44,503 nucleotides of DNA, taken from assembly GCA_009775265.1 (NCBI GenBank), contig VSPG01000015.1:1-44503 (forward strand), given 5' to 3'. How positions within the stretch are numbered: position 1 is the first letter of the stretch; each line of letters begins with the position of its first letter. The translations under genes and the position numbers were made by a program. This document shows positions 25,226 to 32,379 of this stretch, piece by piece. This DNA comes from Muribaculaceae bacterium. GTDB taxonomy: Bacteria > Bacteroidota > Bacteroidia > Bacteroidales > Muribaculaceae. The notes beneath the pieces are model-generated. The model searched no databases and was not told where the DNA came from. It was given only the letters and a program-made list of their open reading frames with translations.

Positions 25226-26233
25226 TCAATGCAGTTCTGTGCGCAGGCTATAGTCGTTGCGCAGCTGCTCGAACTGCTCGGGATGCGCTTTGAGCGCAGG
25301 GGTGTCGACGAGCAGCGGGTTGTAGCTCGCGGCCACGGCAGAGGAGGTGACAGAGTCGGGCACCGGGAGCGGGGCGTCTTCGGCGAGGCGTATGTGCGGA
25401 AGGCCGAACCGGGCGGTCAGGGCGTCGAGTGCCATCTGCGAAGCGCGCCATTTGCCTTCGCGTGAATATCCGGCAATGTGTGGAGTGGCGACTGCGGCAC
25501 GCTCAAGAAGGGTGTGAGATATGTGCGGCTCGCCTTCCCAGCAGTCGATGGCGGCGTCGCCCACGAGACCGCGGTCGAGCGCCCGGACGAGCGCGGCGTT
25601 GTCCACCACCGGGCCGCGTGCGGCATTTATGACGAGTGGTTTGCGCCGAAGGGAGAGCATCCACTCTTCCGATGCGAGGTGGAGGGTGCGGTCGGGGCCG
25701 TCGGCGGTGAGGGGCGTGTGGAATGTGATTATGTCTGCCTCGCGTGCGGCATCGGCAAGCGAGCACCATTGCGTGCCGCCCTCGGCACGGCTGCGGGGAG
25801 GATCGCACAGAAGCACGCGCATGCCGAGCGAACGCGCCCAGCGTGCCACTATAGAGCCTACATGTCCCACGCCTATGACGGCAAGCGTATGGGCTGTCAT
25901 GGGCAGCGCAGGGCGCAGGGCGGCTATGGTGCCGAACACGTATTGAGCCACAGCCGGGGCGTTGCATCCGGGGGCGTTGGCCACGGCTATGCCGCGCGAG
26001 GCGCACCACGGGAGGTCGATATGGTCGGTGCCTATCGTGGCCGTGGCCACGAAGCGGCAGCGCGAACCGCCGAGCAGCGATGCGTCGCACCGGGTGCGCG
26101 TGCGCACTATCATCGCGTCGACGTCGCGCACGCGCTGCGGCGTGATTTCGTCGGGGTGGGCATAGTCCACGTCGGCGTATTCTTCGAGCAGTCCGTGCAG
26201 AAACGGCACTTTGTTTTCTACGAGGATTTTCAT
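25226..26233 (-). CDS. pdxB: 4-phosphoerythronate dehydrogenase
   Basis: A 335-residue D-2-hydroxyacid dehydrogenase of the pyridoxal phosphate pathway. MKILVENKVPFLHGLLEEYADV is the PdxB N-terminus. GVGHVGSIVARWARSLGMRVLLCDPP is the NAD-binding loop, INAARGPVVDN carries the conserved arginine, and ATPHIAGYSREGK the catalytic histidine. It is shorter than E. coli PdxB, with a reduced C-terminal domain. The start at MKILVEN (26233) overlaps the upstream gene's stop by 4 nt, so translation is coupled. A longer in-frame start (26350) lies inside that gene and is not supported. Confidence 0.9.
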   Translation of the reverse strand: MKILVENKVPFLHGLLEEYADVDYAHPDEITPQRVRDVDAMIVRTRTRCDASLLGGSRCRFVATATIGTDHIDLPWCASRGIAVANAPGCNAPAVAQYVFGTIAALRPALPMTAHTLAVIGVGHVGSIVARWARSLGMRVLLCDPPRSRAEGGTQWCSLADAAREADIITFHTPLTADGPDRTLHLASEEWMLSLRRKPLVINAARGPVVDNAALVRALDRGLVGDAAIDCWEGEPHISHTLLERAAVATPHIAGYSREGKWRASQMALDALTARFGLPHIRLAEDAPLPVPDSVTSSAVAASYNPLLVDTPALKAHPEQFEQLRNDYSLRTELH

Positions 26234-27204
26234 GCGAAGCTTTTCCATATGAATAATGAAAGATACGCCGCAAGAAGGCAGGAGATGCCGATCCAGGAGC
26301 GTTCGCCGCGATGGAGGATAAAGAATTGGGCGGCCTGCAGGGCGGCGCACATGTTTAGGGCAGGGAGGTAGGCTGCGGCATTGCGGAAGTCGACTGCAAT
26401 GGCGGCTATGGTGACGAAGCCCGTGAGCACGATGACGCCGTTGTAGCTCCGCGAGCGGGCGTTATATGCCATGGTGCGCAGGAAGTCGAGCAGCACCGAT
26501 GCTGTGAACACGCCAGCAGAGAGCAGTATTGTGGCGGCCGACTGAGGGTCGGCACTGAAATCTATAATGGAGAAGATGTCTGTCGTGCCGGGGATTCTCA
26601 ACTGAGCCGGCTCCACAATGCCGAGTCCGAGCAGCAGCCACCATGGTGTGATTATCCCCAATAGGGCGGCCAGCAGCGTGCGCCACGACATGACGCGCAT
26701 CTGCATGCAGCACAGGAGCATTACGGGGATGTATACGGCGAATGACAGCTGGGTGGCTGCTCCCGCCGATATGAGAACGAACACAAGGAAAACCTCCCGG
26801 CGCTGCGTGGGCATCATGTAGCTGCCGAACATCAGGGCGATGCATGAGGCGAGCACGACTGCCAGCAGAGTGCCGGTGTAGAACTGCGATGTAAGTTCGG
26901 GTATGGCGGTCTGCATGGCGGCGAACAGCACCACGAACAGGGCGGAAAGGCTTCGCAGGAGGTTGAAATGCCTGTTGATGAAGACAAGCAGGCCTATCAG
27001 GGCAATGTTGGCGGCTATGGATGCCCACAGCGAAAACTCGGCGGGCAACCAGCATCCGGCCGGAGGCAGCGCAGGACCCGGGTCTACCGGCAGGTTTGCC
27101 GGATTTCCGGCTGCAAAAGCGCTCCATGCGGCCGCAATCATGACAGCTACGGCCGCAAATGCGGCGTAGCGTGAATGGAAAAAGTCGGTGATGCGGGCGG
27201 TCAT
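26230..27204 (-). CDS. DUF6427-like multi-spanning membrane protein
   Basis: 324 residues with about nine hydrophobic helices and no catalytic motif that I recognise. Size and composition fit the Bacteroidetes DUF6427-type membrane proteins that often sit beside pdxB or nucleotide genes. The gene is 9 nt from the THUMP methyltransferase and overlaps pdxB, so the three are probably one operon transcribed leftward. Its function is unknown. Confidence 0.6.
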   Translation of the reverse strand: MTARITDFFHSRYAAFAAVAVMIAAAWSAFAAGNPANLPVDPGPALPPAGCWLPAEFSLWASIAANIALIGLLVFINRHFNLLRSLSALFVVLFAAMQTAIPELTSQFYTGTLLAVVLASCIALMFGSYMMPTQRREVFLVFVLISAGAATQLSFAVYIPVMLLCCMQMRVMSWRTLLAALLGIITPWWLLLGLGIVEPAQLRIPGTTDIFSIIDFSADPQSAATILLSAGVFTASVLLDFLRTMAYNARSRSYNGVIVLTGFVTIAAIAVDFRNAAAYLPALNMCAALQAAQFFILHRGERSWIGISCLLAAYLSLFIWKSFA

Positions 27205-27213
27205 GGCAGGCGC

Positions 27214-28866
27214 CTATTTGTCGCCTTTTTTCTTCCAGCCGCGCGAGCGTATAATCGGGCCTTCTGATGGAGGCAGCGCGGGCTGGCGTCCTATGAGCGA
27301 ACGCAGGGCGGCGGGGTTGCGACGCATTGCAAGCGGGTTTTCGCTCGGAGCCTGCGTCTCTCGGCTTTCAGGCGCGCGGTTGTCGTCGCGTCGTCCGAAT
27401 CCGCGGCGCTCCCTGCTGTCGTCGCGTCCGAAGGGCTTGCGCTCCTTGTCGTCGCGTCGTCCGAATCCGCGGCGCTCCCTGCTGTCGTCGCGTCCGAAGG
27501 GCTTGCGCTCTTTGTCGTCGCGTCGTCCGAATCCCCGGCGTTCCCTGTTGTCGTCGCGTCCGAAGGTTCTGCGCTCTTTGTCGTCGCGCCGTGCCGTGCG
27601 TTCTTTTCCGGGAGCGAAAGTCCGTCGAGCGCCTCCGGCAGGGCGGCGCTCGTCTTTGCGTGTGGTGGTATCGTCGTTGTCGTGTTTCAGTTTTCCGCCA
27701 GAGGCAAGGAATGTTTTTTTATCGCCTTCGAAAATCACATATTCGCGCAGTTCGCATTCGAGCGAGCCGTTGAACATGGCTATCTTTTTGCTTGCGGCGA
27801 GGCCGATGTTGCGGAAATGCTCGTCGCGGTAGCCTATAATCCAAGCGTGCCAGCCGCGGAACACATGTTTGAGCGTGCTTCCTATGGAGGTATATAGCCC
27901 TTCCATGTCGGGAGCGGAGATGCGCTCGCCGTAGGGTGGGTTGGTGACTATTACGCCGGTTTCGGCGGGCACCTCGTCTTCAGTCCACCTTGCGATGGGG
28001 CGCACGTTCAGGCTGACATGGCGCGCCACGCCGGCGTTTTTGAGGTTGGCTGCGGCTATGTCGATGGCTTTAGGCGAAATGTCGGCGCCAATGATGGGGA
28101 CGGTGACTTCGCGTTCGGCGCTGTCGTCGTTATAGATTTTGTCGAAAAGGTCGCCGTCGAAGTCTGGCCACGATTCGAATGCGAAGTGTTTGCGGAATAT
28201 GCCGGGGGCGATGTTGGCTGCTATCAGAGCCGCCTCGCACAAGAAGGTGCCGCTGCCGCACATGGGGTCGACGAACGGGGTGTCGCCGCGCCAGCCGCTG
28301 CGCAGTATTATTCCTGCCGCAAGCACTTCGTTGATGGGGGCTTCGGTCTGCGCCACGCGGTAGCCGCGTTTGTGCAGTGATTCGCCGCTGCTGTCGAGGC
28401 TGAGGGTGACGTCGGTGCCGGCAATATGCACGTTCACCATCACGTCGGCGTCCTGCAGGCGCACTCCCGGGCGCTTGTCCTCGCCGTAGCGGTCCTTGAA
28501 CCAGTCGACGATGGCGTCCTTGATGCGGTAGGTGACGAAGCGCGAGTGCGAGAACTCGTCGCTGTAGGCCACTGTGTCGATGCTGAATGTTTTGCTGATA
28601 GATAGTATTTTGCTCCAGTCGAATGCTTTGGCCTTGTCGTAGAGCTCGTCGGCGTCGCAGGCTGTGAATTTATAGAACGGCTTCAGGATGCGGAGCGCTG
28701 TGCGGCAGCAGAAATTGGCCCGGTAGAGCATTTCGAGGTCACCGCTGAAAGCCACCATGCGCCGTCCGGCGCGTATGTCGGCGGCTCCGAGGCCGCGAAG
28801 TTCTTCGGCCAGCACATCTTCCAGTCCCTGAAAGGTTTTGGCCACCATTTCGAATGTGTCGTTCAT
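27214..28866 (-). CDS. THUMP-domain class I RNA methyltransferase with repetitive charged tail
   Basis: 550 residues. The N-terminal THUMP domain (about 1-160) is followed by a UPF0020/RlmL-type methyltransferase domain with FVDPMCGSGTFLCEAALIA (SAM loop) and VTNPPYGERI (catalytic NPPY). It probably makes m2G in 23S rRNA (RlmL-like). From about residue 400 the protein becomes a low-complexity tail rich in R, D, E and G, built on three 22-residue repeats with RRGFGRRDDKERKPFG character. Such tails are typical of RNA-binding extensions. The tail is encoded by the 66-bp DNA repeats at 27382-27579. Confidence 0.88.
   Translation of the reverse strand: MNDTFEMVAKTFQGLEDVLAEELRGLGAADIRAGRRMVAFSGDLEMLYRANFCCRTALRILKPFYKFTACDADELYDKAKAFDWSKILSISKTFSIDTVAYSDEFSHSRFVTYRIKDAIVDWFKDRYGEDKRPGVRLQDADVMVNVHIAGTDVTLSLDSSGESLHKRGYRVAQTEAPINEVLAAGIILRSGWRGDTPFVDPMCGSGTFLCEAALIAANIAPGIFRKHFAFESWPDFDGDLFDKIYNDDSAEREVTVPIIGADISPKAIDIAAANLKNAGVARHVSLNVRPIARWTEDEVPAETGVIVTNPPYGERISAPDMEGLYTSIGSTLKHVFRGWHAWIIGYRDEHFRNIGLAASKKIAMFNGSLECELREYVIFEGDKKTFLASGGKLKHDNDDTTTRKDERRPAGGARRTFAPGKERTARRDDKERRTFGRDDNRERRGFGRRDDKERKPFGRDDSRERRGFGRRDDKERKPFGRDDSRERRGFGRRDDNRAPESRETQAPSENPLAMRRNPAALRSLIGRQPALPPSEGPIIRSRGWKKKGDK
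27382..27579. repeat. Three tandem 66-bp repeats inside the THUMP methyltransferase gene
   Basis: Copies start at 27382, 27448 and 27514; a fourth, diverged partial copy begins at 27580. The period is an exact multiple of three, so copy-number changes keep the reading frame. Confidence 0.85.
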
Positions 28867-28915
28867 ATCAATTCAAATATTTCAACGTCGTAGGGGGCAA
28901 TTGCCCTCCATGCTG

Positions 28916-28923
28916 CAAAATTA
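28916..28923 (-). promoter_or_regulatory. -7 box of the THUMP methyltransferase operon
   Basis: The minus strand reads TAATTTTG, 49 nt upstream of the start. It also marks the last host signal before the phage-like region. Confidence 0.45.
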
Positions 28924-29001
28924 CAACAAATTTGTCGTACTTCTGCGTAGTCGGCTGAAAATCTTGTAATTTCAATAGGTCTTAATTCCGTGCCGACAAT
29001 T

Positions 29002-29727
29002 TTACGGAAATGTTTTTGAGGATGTTACAGGTCCATAATCTGCTACGAATGTGTCATATTGATTTTTAGTTTTACCAATTATTGAGAATGATTGAAATCG
29101 CTTGGTTAATTCTTGGAGTTCATGCTCTGATGCCTTAGGAATCACAACAGACCATTGGAGTGTTCCACAAATACTCTTGCCATAGAAATCAGATGCTGCT
29201 TGGGGAGAAGGATATTCCCAGTGATAATTCGGCTCGGATACAAGAAATGACGCATCTATCATATTCTGAATGTTTTCATCATACCATTTGTTGAAATCTT
29301 CACTATTACTGTGTATATAAGAGAAAGATTCCAGATACACTATCCTCCACGGTCCTGTAAATTGAGGATTGAATTTTCTATACGATGCTCCTAAAGTAGA
29401 GTTATCTGCTTTGCCAATCAAAGTATTGAAAGATTCAGTTTTGAATTTTGCTTCCTCCTCGGTATTTACATATTCTAACCACTTTATAATTAAAGTGGAT
29501 TCATACGAAAATGATGGCATATTGCGAACTGGGATTGAATATGTCATTATTTCCTCATTTTCTTGACACCATCGTAAATAGTCATTTATACATTCGGGGT
29601 TAACAGATATTCCGGATGCTTGATATTCAACAAGCCATTTGTCTTGTGCCATCGGCGTTGGATCATCAGAAGAGCATCCATATAGAAAGATGCTTAATAT
29701 CCCGATTGTCCAATATAAGTATTTCAT
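29002..29727 (-). CDS. Phage-encoded lipoprotein of unknown function
   Basis: 241 residues with a lipoprotein signal: hydrophobic residues 3-15, then LYGCSSDD with the lipidated cysteine at 18. The mature part is rich in aromatic and acidic residues, with no domain that I recognise. Its start overlaps the repressor stop by 4 nt, so it is expressed from the same leftward promoter in the lysogenic state. That position suggests a lysogenic-conversion gene, for example one blocking entry of related phages, but nothing in the sequence proves it. The gene is strongly AT-rich. Confidence 0.7.
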   Translation of the reverse strand: MKYLYWTIGILSIFLYGCSSDDPTPMAQDKWLVEYQASGISVNPECINDYLRWCQENEEIMTYSIPVRNMPSFSYESTLIIKWLEYVNTEEEAKFKTESFNTLIGKADNSTLGASYRKFNPQFTGPWRIVYLESFSYIHSNSEDFNKWYDENIQNMIDASFLVSEPNYHWEYPSPQAASDFYGKSICGTLQWSVVIPKASEHELQELTKRFQSFSIIGKTKNQYDTFVADYGPVTSSKTFP

Positions 29728-30086
29728 TTTCCGATTTGTTTTTCAAGTTGAGTAATACGCTCTTTGAGCATGGCGATAGTTTCTGATTTGGATTTGAGGG
29801 CATCGTTTAGAGTAGTGATTGTATCCACAAGACCATTTATACGCGCTATGTCCTCTGAGTTGTCTTCTTTTCTTATTAGCATTTCACCGTTGCCCCTTAG
29901 CAGCCACTCAGCAGAGATTTCAGGATATGCCTGAAGAATGCTTACAACTGTTTCGATACTGATACCTCTAAGACCCTTAATCTGGTTATCAAGGGTCTTT
30001 TGAGGTATTCCGCTTCTTATGGCAAGTGCGCGAATCGACATGCCGCTATATGCAACGATTTCCTTTAGACGGGTAAGAATGTCCAT
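29724..30086 (-). CDS. Phage repressor, helix-turn-helix with C-terminal coiled coil
   Basis: 120 residues. An N-terminal XRE-type helix-turn-helix (about 5-60) contains MSIRALAIRSGIPQKTLDNQIKG and ends in AEWLLRGNGEML, the motif of many Bacteroidetes phage repressors. The C-terminal 40 residues form a predicted coiled coil (SETIAMLKERITQLEKQIGK), probably for oligomerisation. There is no peptidase domain, so RecA-driven self-cleavage is not expected. It is divergent from the early operon, with two operator-like sites between them. Confidence 0.85.
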   Translation of the reverse strand: MDILTRLKEIVAYSGMSIRALAIRSGIPQKTLDNQIKGLRGISIETVVSILQAYPEISAEWLLRGNGEMLIRKEDNSEDIARINGLVDTITTLNDALKSKSETIAMLKERITQLEKQIGK

Positions 30087-30093
30087 ATTACCT

Positions 30094-30124
30094 AAATGTT
30101 AATAATTCTAAAAATTAGCCCAAA
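30094..30124 (-). promoter_or_regulatory. Putative repressor promoter
   Basis: On the minus strand, TTTG (30121-30124) inside operator 1 and TAACATTT (30094-30101, an imperfect -7) are 19 nt apart. The -7 element departs from consensus, and the start codon is only 8 nt away, so the transcript would be nearly leaderless. Confidence 0.4.
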
Positions 30125-30132
30125 CGAGCCTA
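30115..30132. promoter_or_regulatory. Operator 1 (imperfect palindrome)
   Basis: TTAGCCCAAACGAGCCTA shares the pattern TTAGCYCAAAYGRGCYWA with operator 2. It covers the -33 element of the leftward promoter. Confidence 0.65.
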
Positions 30133-30137
30133 CATAA

Positions 30138-30169
30138 TTTGCATTATTAGCTCAAATGGGCTAACTTTG
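30138..30169 (+). promoter_or_regulatory. Early rightward promoter
   Basis: TTTG (30138-30141) and TAACTTTG (30162-30169), 20 nt apart, match the Bacteroidetes consensus. Operator 2 fills the spacer and overlaps the first bases of the -7 box, so repressor binding would block RNA polymerase directly. Confidence 0.75.
30147..30164. promoter_or_regulatory. Operator 2 (palindrome)
   Basis: TTAGCTCAAATGGGCTAA is an inverted repeat, centre-to-centre 32 bp from operator 1 (about three helical turns), which would suit cooperative repressor binding. Confidence 0.7.
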
Positions 30170-30249
30170 CATCATCTTCAATCAAACACTACAAAATTAG
30201 CGAATTTGATTGAGATGAGCAAGAACATAATCAACAAAATATAAGCAAG

Positions 30250-30606
30250 ATGACCCCAAACGAGACTAAACTCCAAAACCTCCGCAACTACCTTGATACC
30301 CTCATCGGGGAGTATCGGGAGGCAATTTCATCATCCGTCCGCGAGATGGAGAAGTTCAATATCTCTCCCGAAGATTTCCGCAAAGAGTCCGTCAGCCTCA
30401 ACGTAGCCGCCTTTACCCTCGGCTATCTCAATCTGGCAAAAGAGGTATCCGAAAAATCGGACTACAAAACAACCGAGAATTATATCCGCTTCCACAAGCA
30501 TCAGATTGAAACCAAAGCGATCGGCGAGGCTGGCGTAATCACTCTTGCCCAGAACGCCACAATCTCGGCTCTCTCTACCATCATCACCCTCTACCTTGAT
30601 AAGTAA
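30250..30606 (+). CDS. Phage early protein of unknown function
   Basis: 118 residues, first gene of the rightward early operon. Mostly alpha-helical, with acidic and basic residues alternating; no membrane segment and no motif that I recognise. The ATG at 30250 is the first in frame. Its position right after the early promoter is where many temperate phages place regulators, but nothing here shows a DNA-binding fold. Confidence 0.6.
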   Translation: MTPNETKLQNLRNYLDTLIGEYREAISSSVREMEKFNISPEDFRKESVSLNVAAFTLGYLNLAKEVSEKSDYKTTENYIRFHKHQIETKAIGEAGVITLAQNATISALSTIITLYLDK

Positions 30607-30620
30607 AGTCAAACCAATAA
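30605..30620 (+). repeat. Leader repeat copy 1, AAAGTCAAACCAATAA
   Basis: This 16-mer lies 12 nt before an ATGGCAAA start. An identical copy lies at 33531-33546, also 12 nt before ATGGCAAA. A 13-base partial copy is at 31135-31147. Confidence 0.7.
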
Positions 30621-30632
30621 CCCCAACAAAGT

Positions 30633-31127
30633 ATGGCAAATTTAACCCCTTACTGCTACAAAGCACTCAATGCAGAGTCTTACAACGCTCTCGCCGCTCA
30701 GGTTGTAACTTCAACCATCAACGCATCATTCTTCCCCAAACTCTTCACCATTGTAGTAACTCCCCAAGAGGGAGAGGAAGAAGCCTTTAGGGAGATTGGC
30801 AAGTTCATCGACACCGAGGGTCTGAGTTTCCACATCAACCCCATCATCCTCCACGATGAGTGCCAGGGAGAAATCATCGACGACGAAGTAACACCGTCCT
30901 GCATCCTCCAATCCATCATCCACAAGTTGCTTGAAGAGAAAGCACACGACAAAGAGGTTGCGACCAGTCTACAGACTCGTCTTGATGCCTGCGAAGATAA
31001 TCTCAACTCGGTTCGCAAGGACAAAGAAAGCTACTACAAATGGTGGCAGGAAGAGGTCTCCAAGCGAACCCGTCTGGAAGATAGCGTTAAAGCCTTCCGC
31101 ACCCTGCTCAACGCGGTAGTTGAGTAA
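30633..31127 (+). CDS. Phage early protein with C-terminal coiled coil
   Basis: 164 residues, not recognised. The first half is mixed alpha/beta (TPYCYKALNAESYNALAAQV). The second half, from about residue 100, is strongly heptad-like (LEEKAHDKEVATSLQTRL... VRKDKESYYKWWQEEVSKR). It is preceded by a copy of the AAAGTCAAACCAATAA leader and followed by the first noncoding island. Confidence 0.6.
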   Translation: MANLTPYCYKALNAESYNALAAQVVTSTINASFFPKLFTIVVTPQEGEEEAFREIGKFIDTEGLSFHINPIILHDECQGEIIDDEVTPSCILQSIIHKLLEEKAHDKEVATSLQTRLDACEDNLNSVRKDKESYYKWWQEEVSKRTRLEDSVKAFRTLLNAVVE

Positions 31128-31134
31128 CCCCGCC

Positions 31135-31147
31135 AAAGTCAAACCAA
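31135..31147 (+). repeat. Leader repeat copy 2 (partial)
   Basis: AAAGTCAAACCAA, identical to the first 13 bases of the leader repeats at 30605 and 33531. No ATG follows at 12 nt; structured RNA begins instead. Confidence 0.6.
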
Positions 31148-31195
31148 CCTATAAGGCCGGTTGAGTTGCAAATCAACCGAAAGGCGCAAGCCTTG

Positions 31196-31261
31196 GAGAA
31201 TGTGGTGTAACGGTAGCACAAGAAGGAACCGAAGGTGCAGGTTCGAATCCTGCCATTCTCG
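31196..31261 (+). tRNA. tRNA-like element 1, anticodon arm missing
   Basis: Acceptor GAGAATG/CATTCTC (7 perfect pairs), D arm GTGT-AACGGTA-GCAC, and T arm GCAGG-TTCGAAT-CCTGC with a standard loop. Only 17 nt separate the D and T arms, where a normal tRNA has 22-23, and these bases (31220-31236) form no anticodon stem, so no anticodon can be assigned. The total length is 66 nt. It is a tRNA relic or a deliberate anticodon-less tRNA mimic. Confidence 0.6.
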
Positions 31262-31297
31262 CAACCAAAGAAGAGTACCTTGACAAGTCTGAAATTC

Positions 31298-31337
31298 CGC
31301 TGAGATGGCTGGACGGGAGACCGCCGGAACATCAGCG
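31298..31337 (+). ncRNA. Bulged hairpin in the first noncoding island
   Basis: The outer stem CGCTGA/TCAGCG (31298-31303, 31332-31337) encloses an inner stem GGCTGG/CCGCC (31307-31312, 31321-31325) with one bulged T and an 8-nt loop. Function unknown. Confidence 0.45.
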
Positions 31338-31405
31338 ATGAGTGGTAGCCGATAAAGAAGCAGTCGAGTATGCCGAGAGGTGAAAGACACTTTGAGACGG
31401 GTCGG

Positions 31406-31483
31406 TGCCACGGTAAGAAAGAACCATCCGAGCTTATGCCGAACAATGACGGATGGCGGGTTGAGTCGTGTCCGCCCGTGGCA
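31406..31483 (+). ncRNA. tRNA-like three-way junction element
   Basis: An 8-bp closing stem TGCCACGG/CCGTGGCA (31406-31413, 31476-31483) holds two hairpins. One has a 7-bp stem CCATCCG/CGGATGG with a 19-nt loop (31424-31456). The other is T-arm-like, a short GCGG/CCGC stem whose loop includes TTGAGTC (31456-31475). It resembles a tRNA with an enlarged central arm and no D arm. Confidence 0.45.
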
Positions 31484-31564
31484 AATGGACCGGTTATTAA
31501 CGATTATCCCCGGTTGGAGTAAGCAACTATGATTTTTACGCGAAACAACCGGCAAATATATCAG

Positions 31565-31639
31565 AACGGTGTAGCTCAATTGGTAGAGCAACGAGGTATG
31601 ATAATCCGTAGGTCGGCGGTTCAAGTCCGCCCACCGTTC
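31565..31639 (+). tRNA. tRNA-like element 2, malformed anticodon arm
   Basis: Acceptor AACGGTG/CACCGTT, D arm GCTC-AATTGGTA-GAGC, variable AGGTC and T arm GGCGG-TTCAAGT-CCGCC are perfect. The anticodon region (31591-31609) is two bases longer than usual. The best fold is ACGAG/TCCGT with an A-C mismatch and a 9-nt loop GTATGATAA. The anticodon is ambiguous (GAT, if read as an Ile-type loop with a bulged stem). The base before the acceptor (G31564) can pair with C31639, as in tRNA-His. Confidence 0.6.
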
Positions 31640-31659
31640 CTAACTCAAATTCTACGAAT

Positions 31660-31878
31660 ATGGATAAGACTATTAAAGTAGCCACTCTCGGCATAGCTGA
31701 AGAGCTTAGAAATATGGAGATAGGCGATGTCGTTCAGTTTCCTGTCCCCAAGTATAATTACAATTCAATTCGCACTTCTCCCGGCACCACACTTGTAGCC
31801 GAAACAATGGAGGGTCGAAAGTGGAAAACCAAAAAGGACATTGACAATAAATGTGTCCTTGTTACAAGAACCGCGTAA
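31660..31878 (+). CDS. Small phage protein of unknown function
   Basis: 72 residues, 20 nt after tRNA-like element 2. A basic, beta-rich protein with the stretch GDVVQFPVPKYNYNSIRTSPGTTL. No motif recognised. It shares phage composition and direction, and the next gene starts 4 nt after its stop. Confidence 0.55.
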   Translation: MDKTIKVATLGIAEELRNMEIGDVVQFPVPKYNYNSIRTSPGTTLVAETMEGRKWKTKKDIDNKCVLVTRTA

Positions 31879-31882
31879 GCCT

Positions 31883-32131
31883 ATGGGAAGATGTCTTGTA
31901 ACTTCGGTCAACCCTGCGGAGATCATGCTTGAGAATATATTTCGCGTCATGGAGCGTGAGACATTCTGCAAAGATACGGCTGCAAAAATCGTTGGCGGTG
32001 TAAAGAAGTTAGAGGACTTGATTGCCGCCGGCGAAATTGATGCTGAAAAGGGATGCAACGCCCAGAACAGCAAATGGAAATGCAATGCTGCACAAGTTCT
32101 GCGACATTGCCGGAATATGAGAAACAAATGA
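31883..32131 (+). CDS. Small phage protein, possibly DNA-binding
   Basis: 82 residues from MGRCLVTS. An upstream in-frame ATG at 31841 would overlap the previous gene by 38 nt, so I prefer 31883, 4 nt after the preceding stop. The middle (AAKIVGGVKKLEDLIAAGEIDAEK) and the end (KWKCNAAQVLRHCR) resemble short phage excisionase-like or helix-turn-helix proteins, but the match is weak. The second noncoding island follows. Confidence 0.5.
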   Translation: MGRCLVTSVNPAEIMLENIFRVMERETFCKDTAAKIVGGVKKLEDLIAAGEIDAEKGCNAQNSKWKCNAAQVLRHCRNMRNK

Positions 32132-32146
32132 ACTTACCACATAGTA

Positions 32147-32206
32147 GCCCGTGAGGGTGTTTTTCATTATAAGAATCAATAGATTGCCTTGAGTGCCCGT
32201 GAGGGT
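32147..32206 (+). repeat. Two GCCCGTGAGGGT repeats resembling tRNA-Leu variable arms
   Basis: The 12-mer occurs at 32147-32158 and 32195-32206. Each copy can form a 4-bp hairpin with a GTGA (GNRA) loop. The pattern matches the variable arm of bacterial tRNA-Leu. The first copy is followed by a T run and might act as a weak terminator. Confidence 0.55.
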
Positions 32207-32261
32207 CGTGGCATCATCTTTAATCAAACCCCGATAGCCGAGCGGGTAATCTCGGCCACTT

Positions 32262-32350
32262 GGTCGGTAAAGTTCACGTGTTGGAGGCGTGAGGAGCGAA
32301 ATAACCGATGGAGCCATCGGCCCTCATGGGTTCGATTCCCATACCGGCCA
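32262..32350 (+). tRNA. tRNA-like element 3, class II shape without anticodon arm
   Basis: Acceptor GGTCGGT/ACCGGCC (one T-G pair), T arm ATGGG-TTCGATT-CCCAT and discriminator A. The first internal hairpin, TTCACG/CGTGAG (32272-32293), sits in the D-arm place. An 11-nt unpaired stretch (about 32294-32304) stands where the anticodon arm should be. A 6-bp hairpin CCGATG-GAGC-CATCGG follows in the variable-arm position. The length of 89 nt fits Leu/Ser-type tRNAs, but no anticodon can be named. Confidence 0.55.
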
Positions 32351-32379
32351 CACCCCAAATTAGAATAATATCATTAACG

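Larger units (their letters stand above)
31128..31659 (+). other. First noncoding island, packed with tRNA-like and hairpin elements
   Basis: 532 nt in which no supported protein gene occurs. In order it holds: a partial leader repeat (31135-31147), a 7-bp hairpin (31158-31179), a 5-bp hairpin with GCAA loop (31181-31194), tRNA-like element 1 (31196-31261), a long bulged hairpin (31298-31337), a three-way-junction element (31406-31483), a 7-bp closed stem CCGGTTG/CAACCGG (31510-31552), and tRNA-like element 2 (31565-31639). Confidence 0.7.

Noticed and set aside
27188..27832. Plus-strand frame with Ser/Arg-rich repeats
   Set aside because: It reads the reverse of the 66-bp repeats in the THUMP methyltransferase gene; the repetitive protein is a by-product of those repeats.
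31139..31624. 161-residue minus-strand frame across the first noncoding island
   Set aside because: It contains REWQDSNLHL, the kind of peptide produced by reading a tRNA T arm backwards. It runs antisense to the tRNA-like elements and against the operon.
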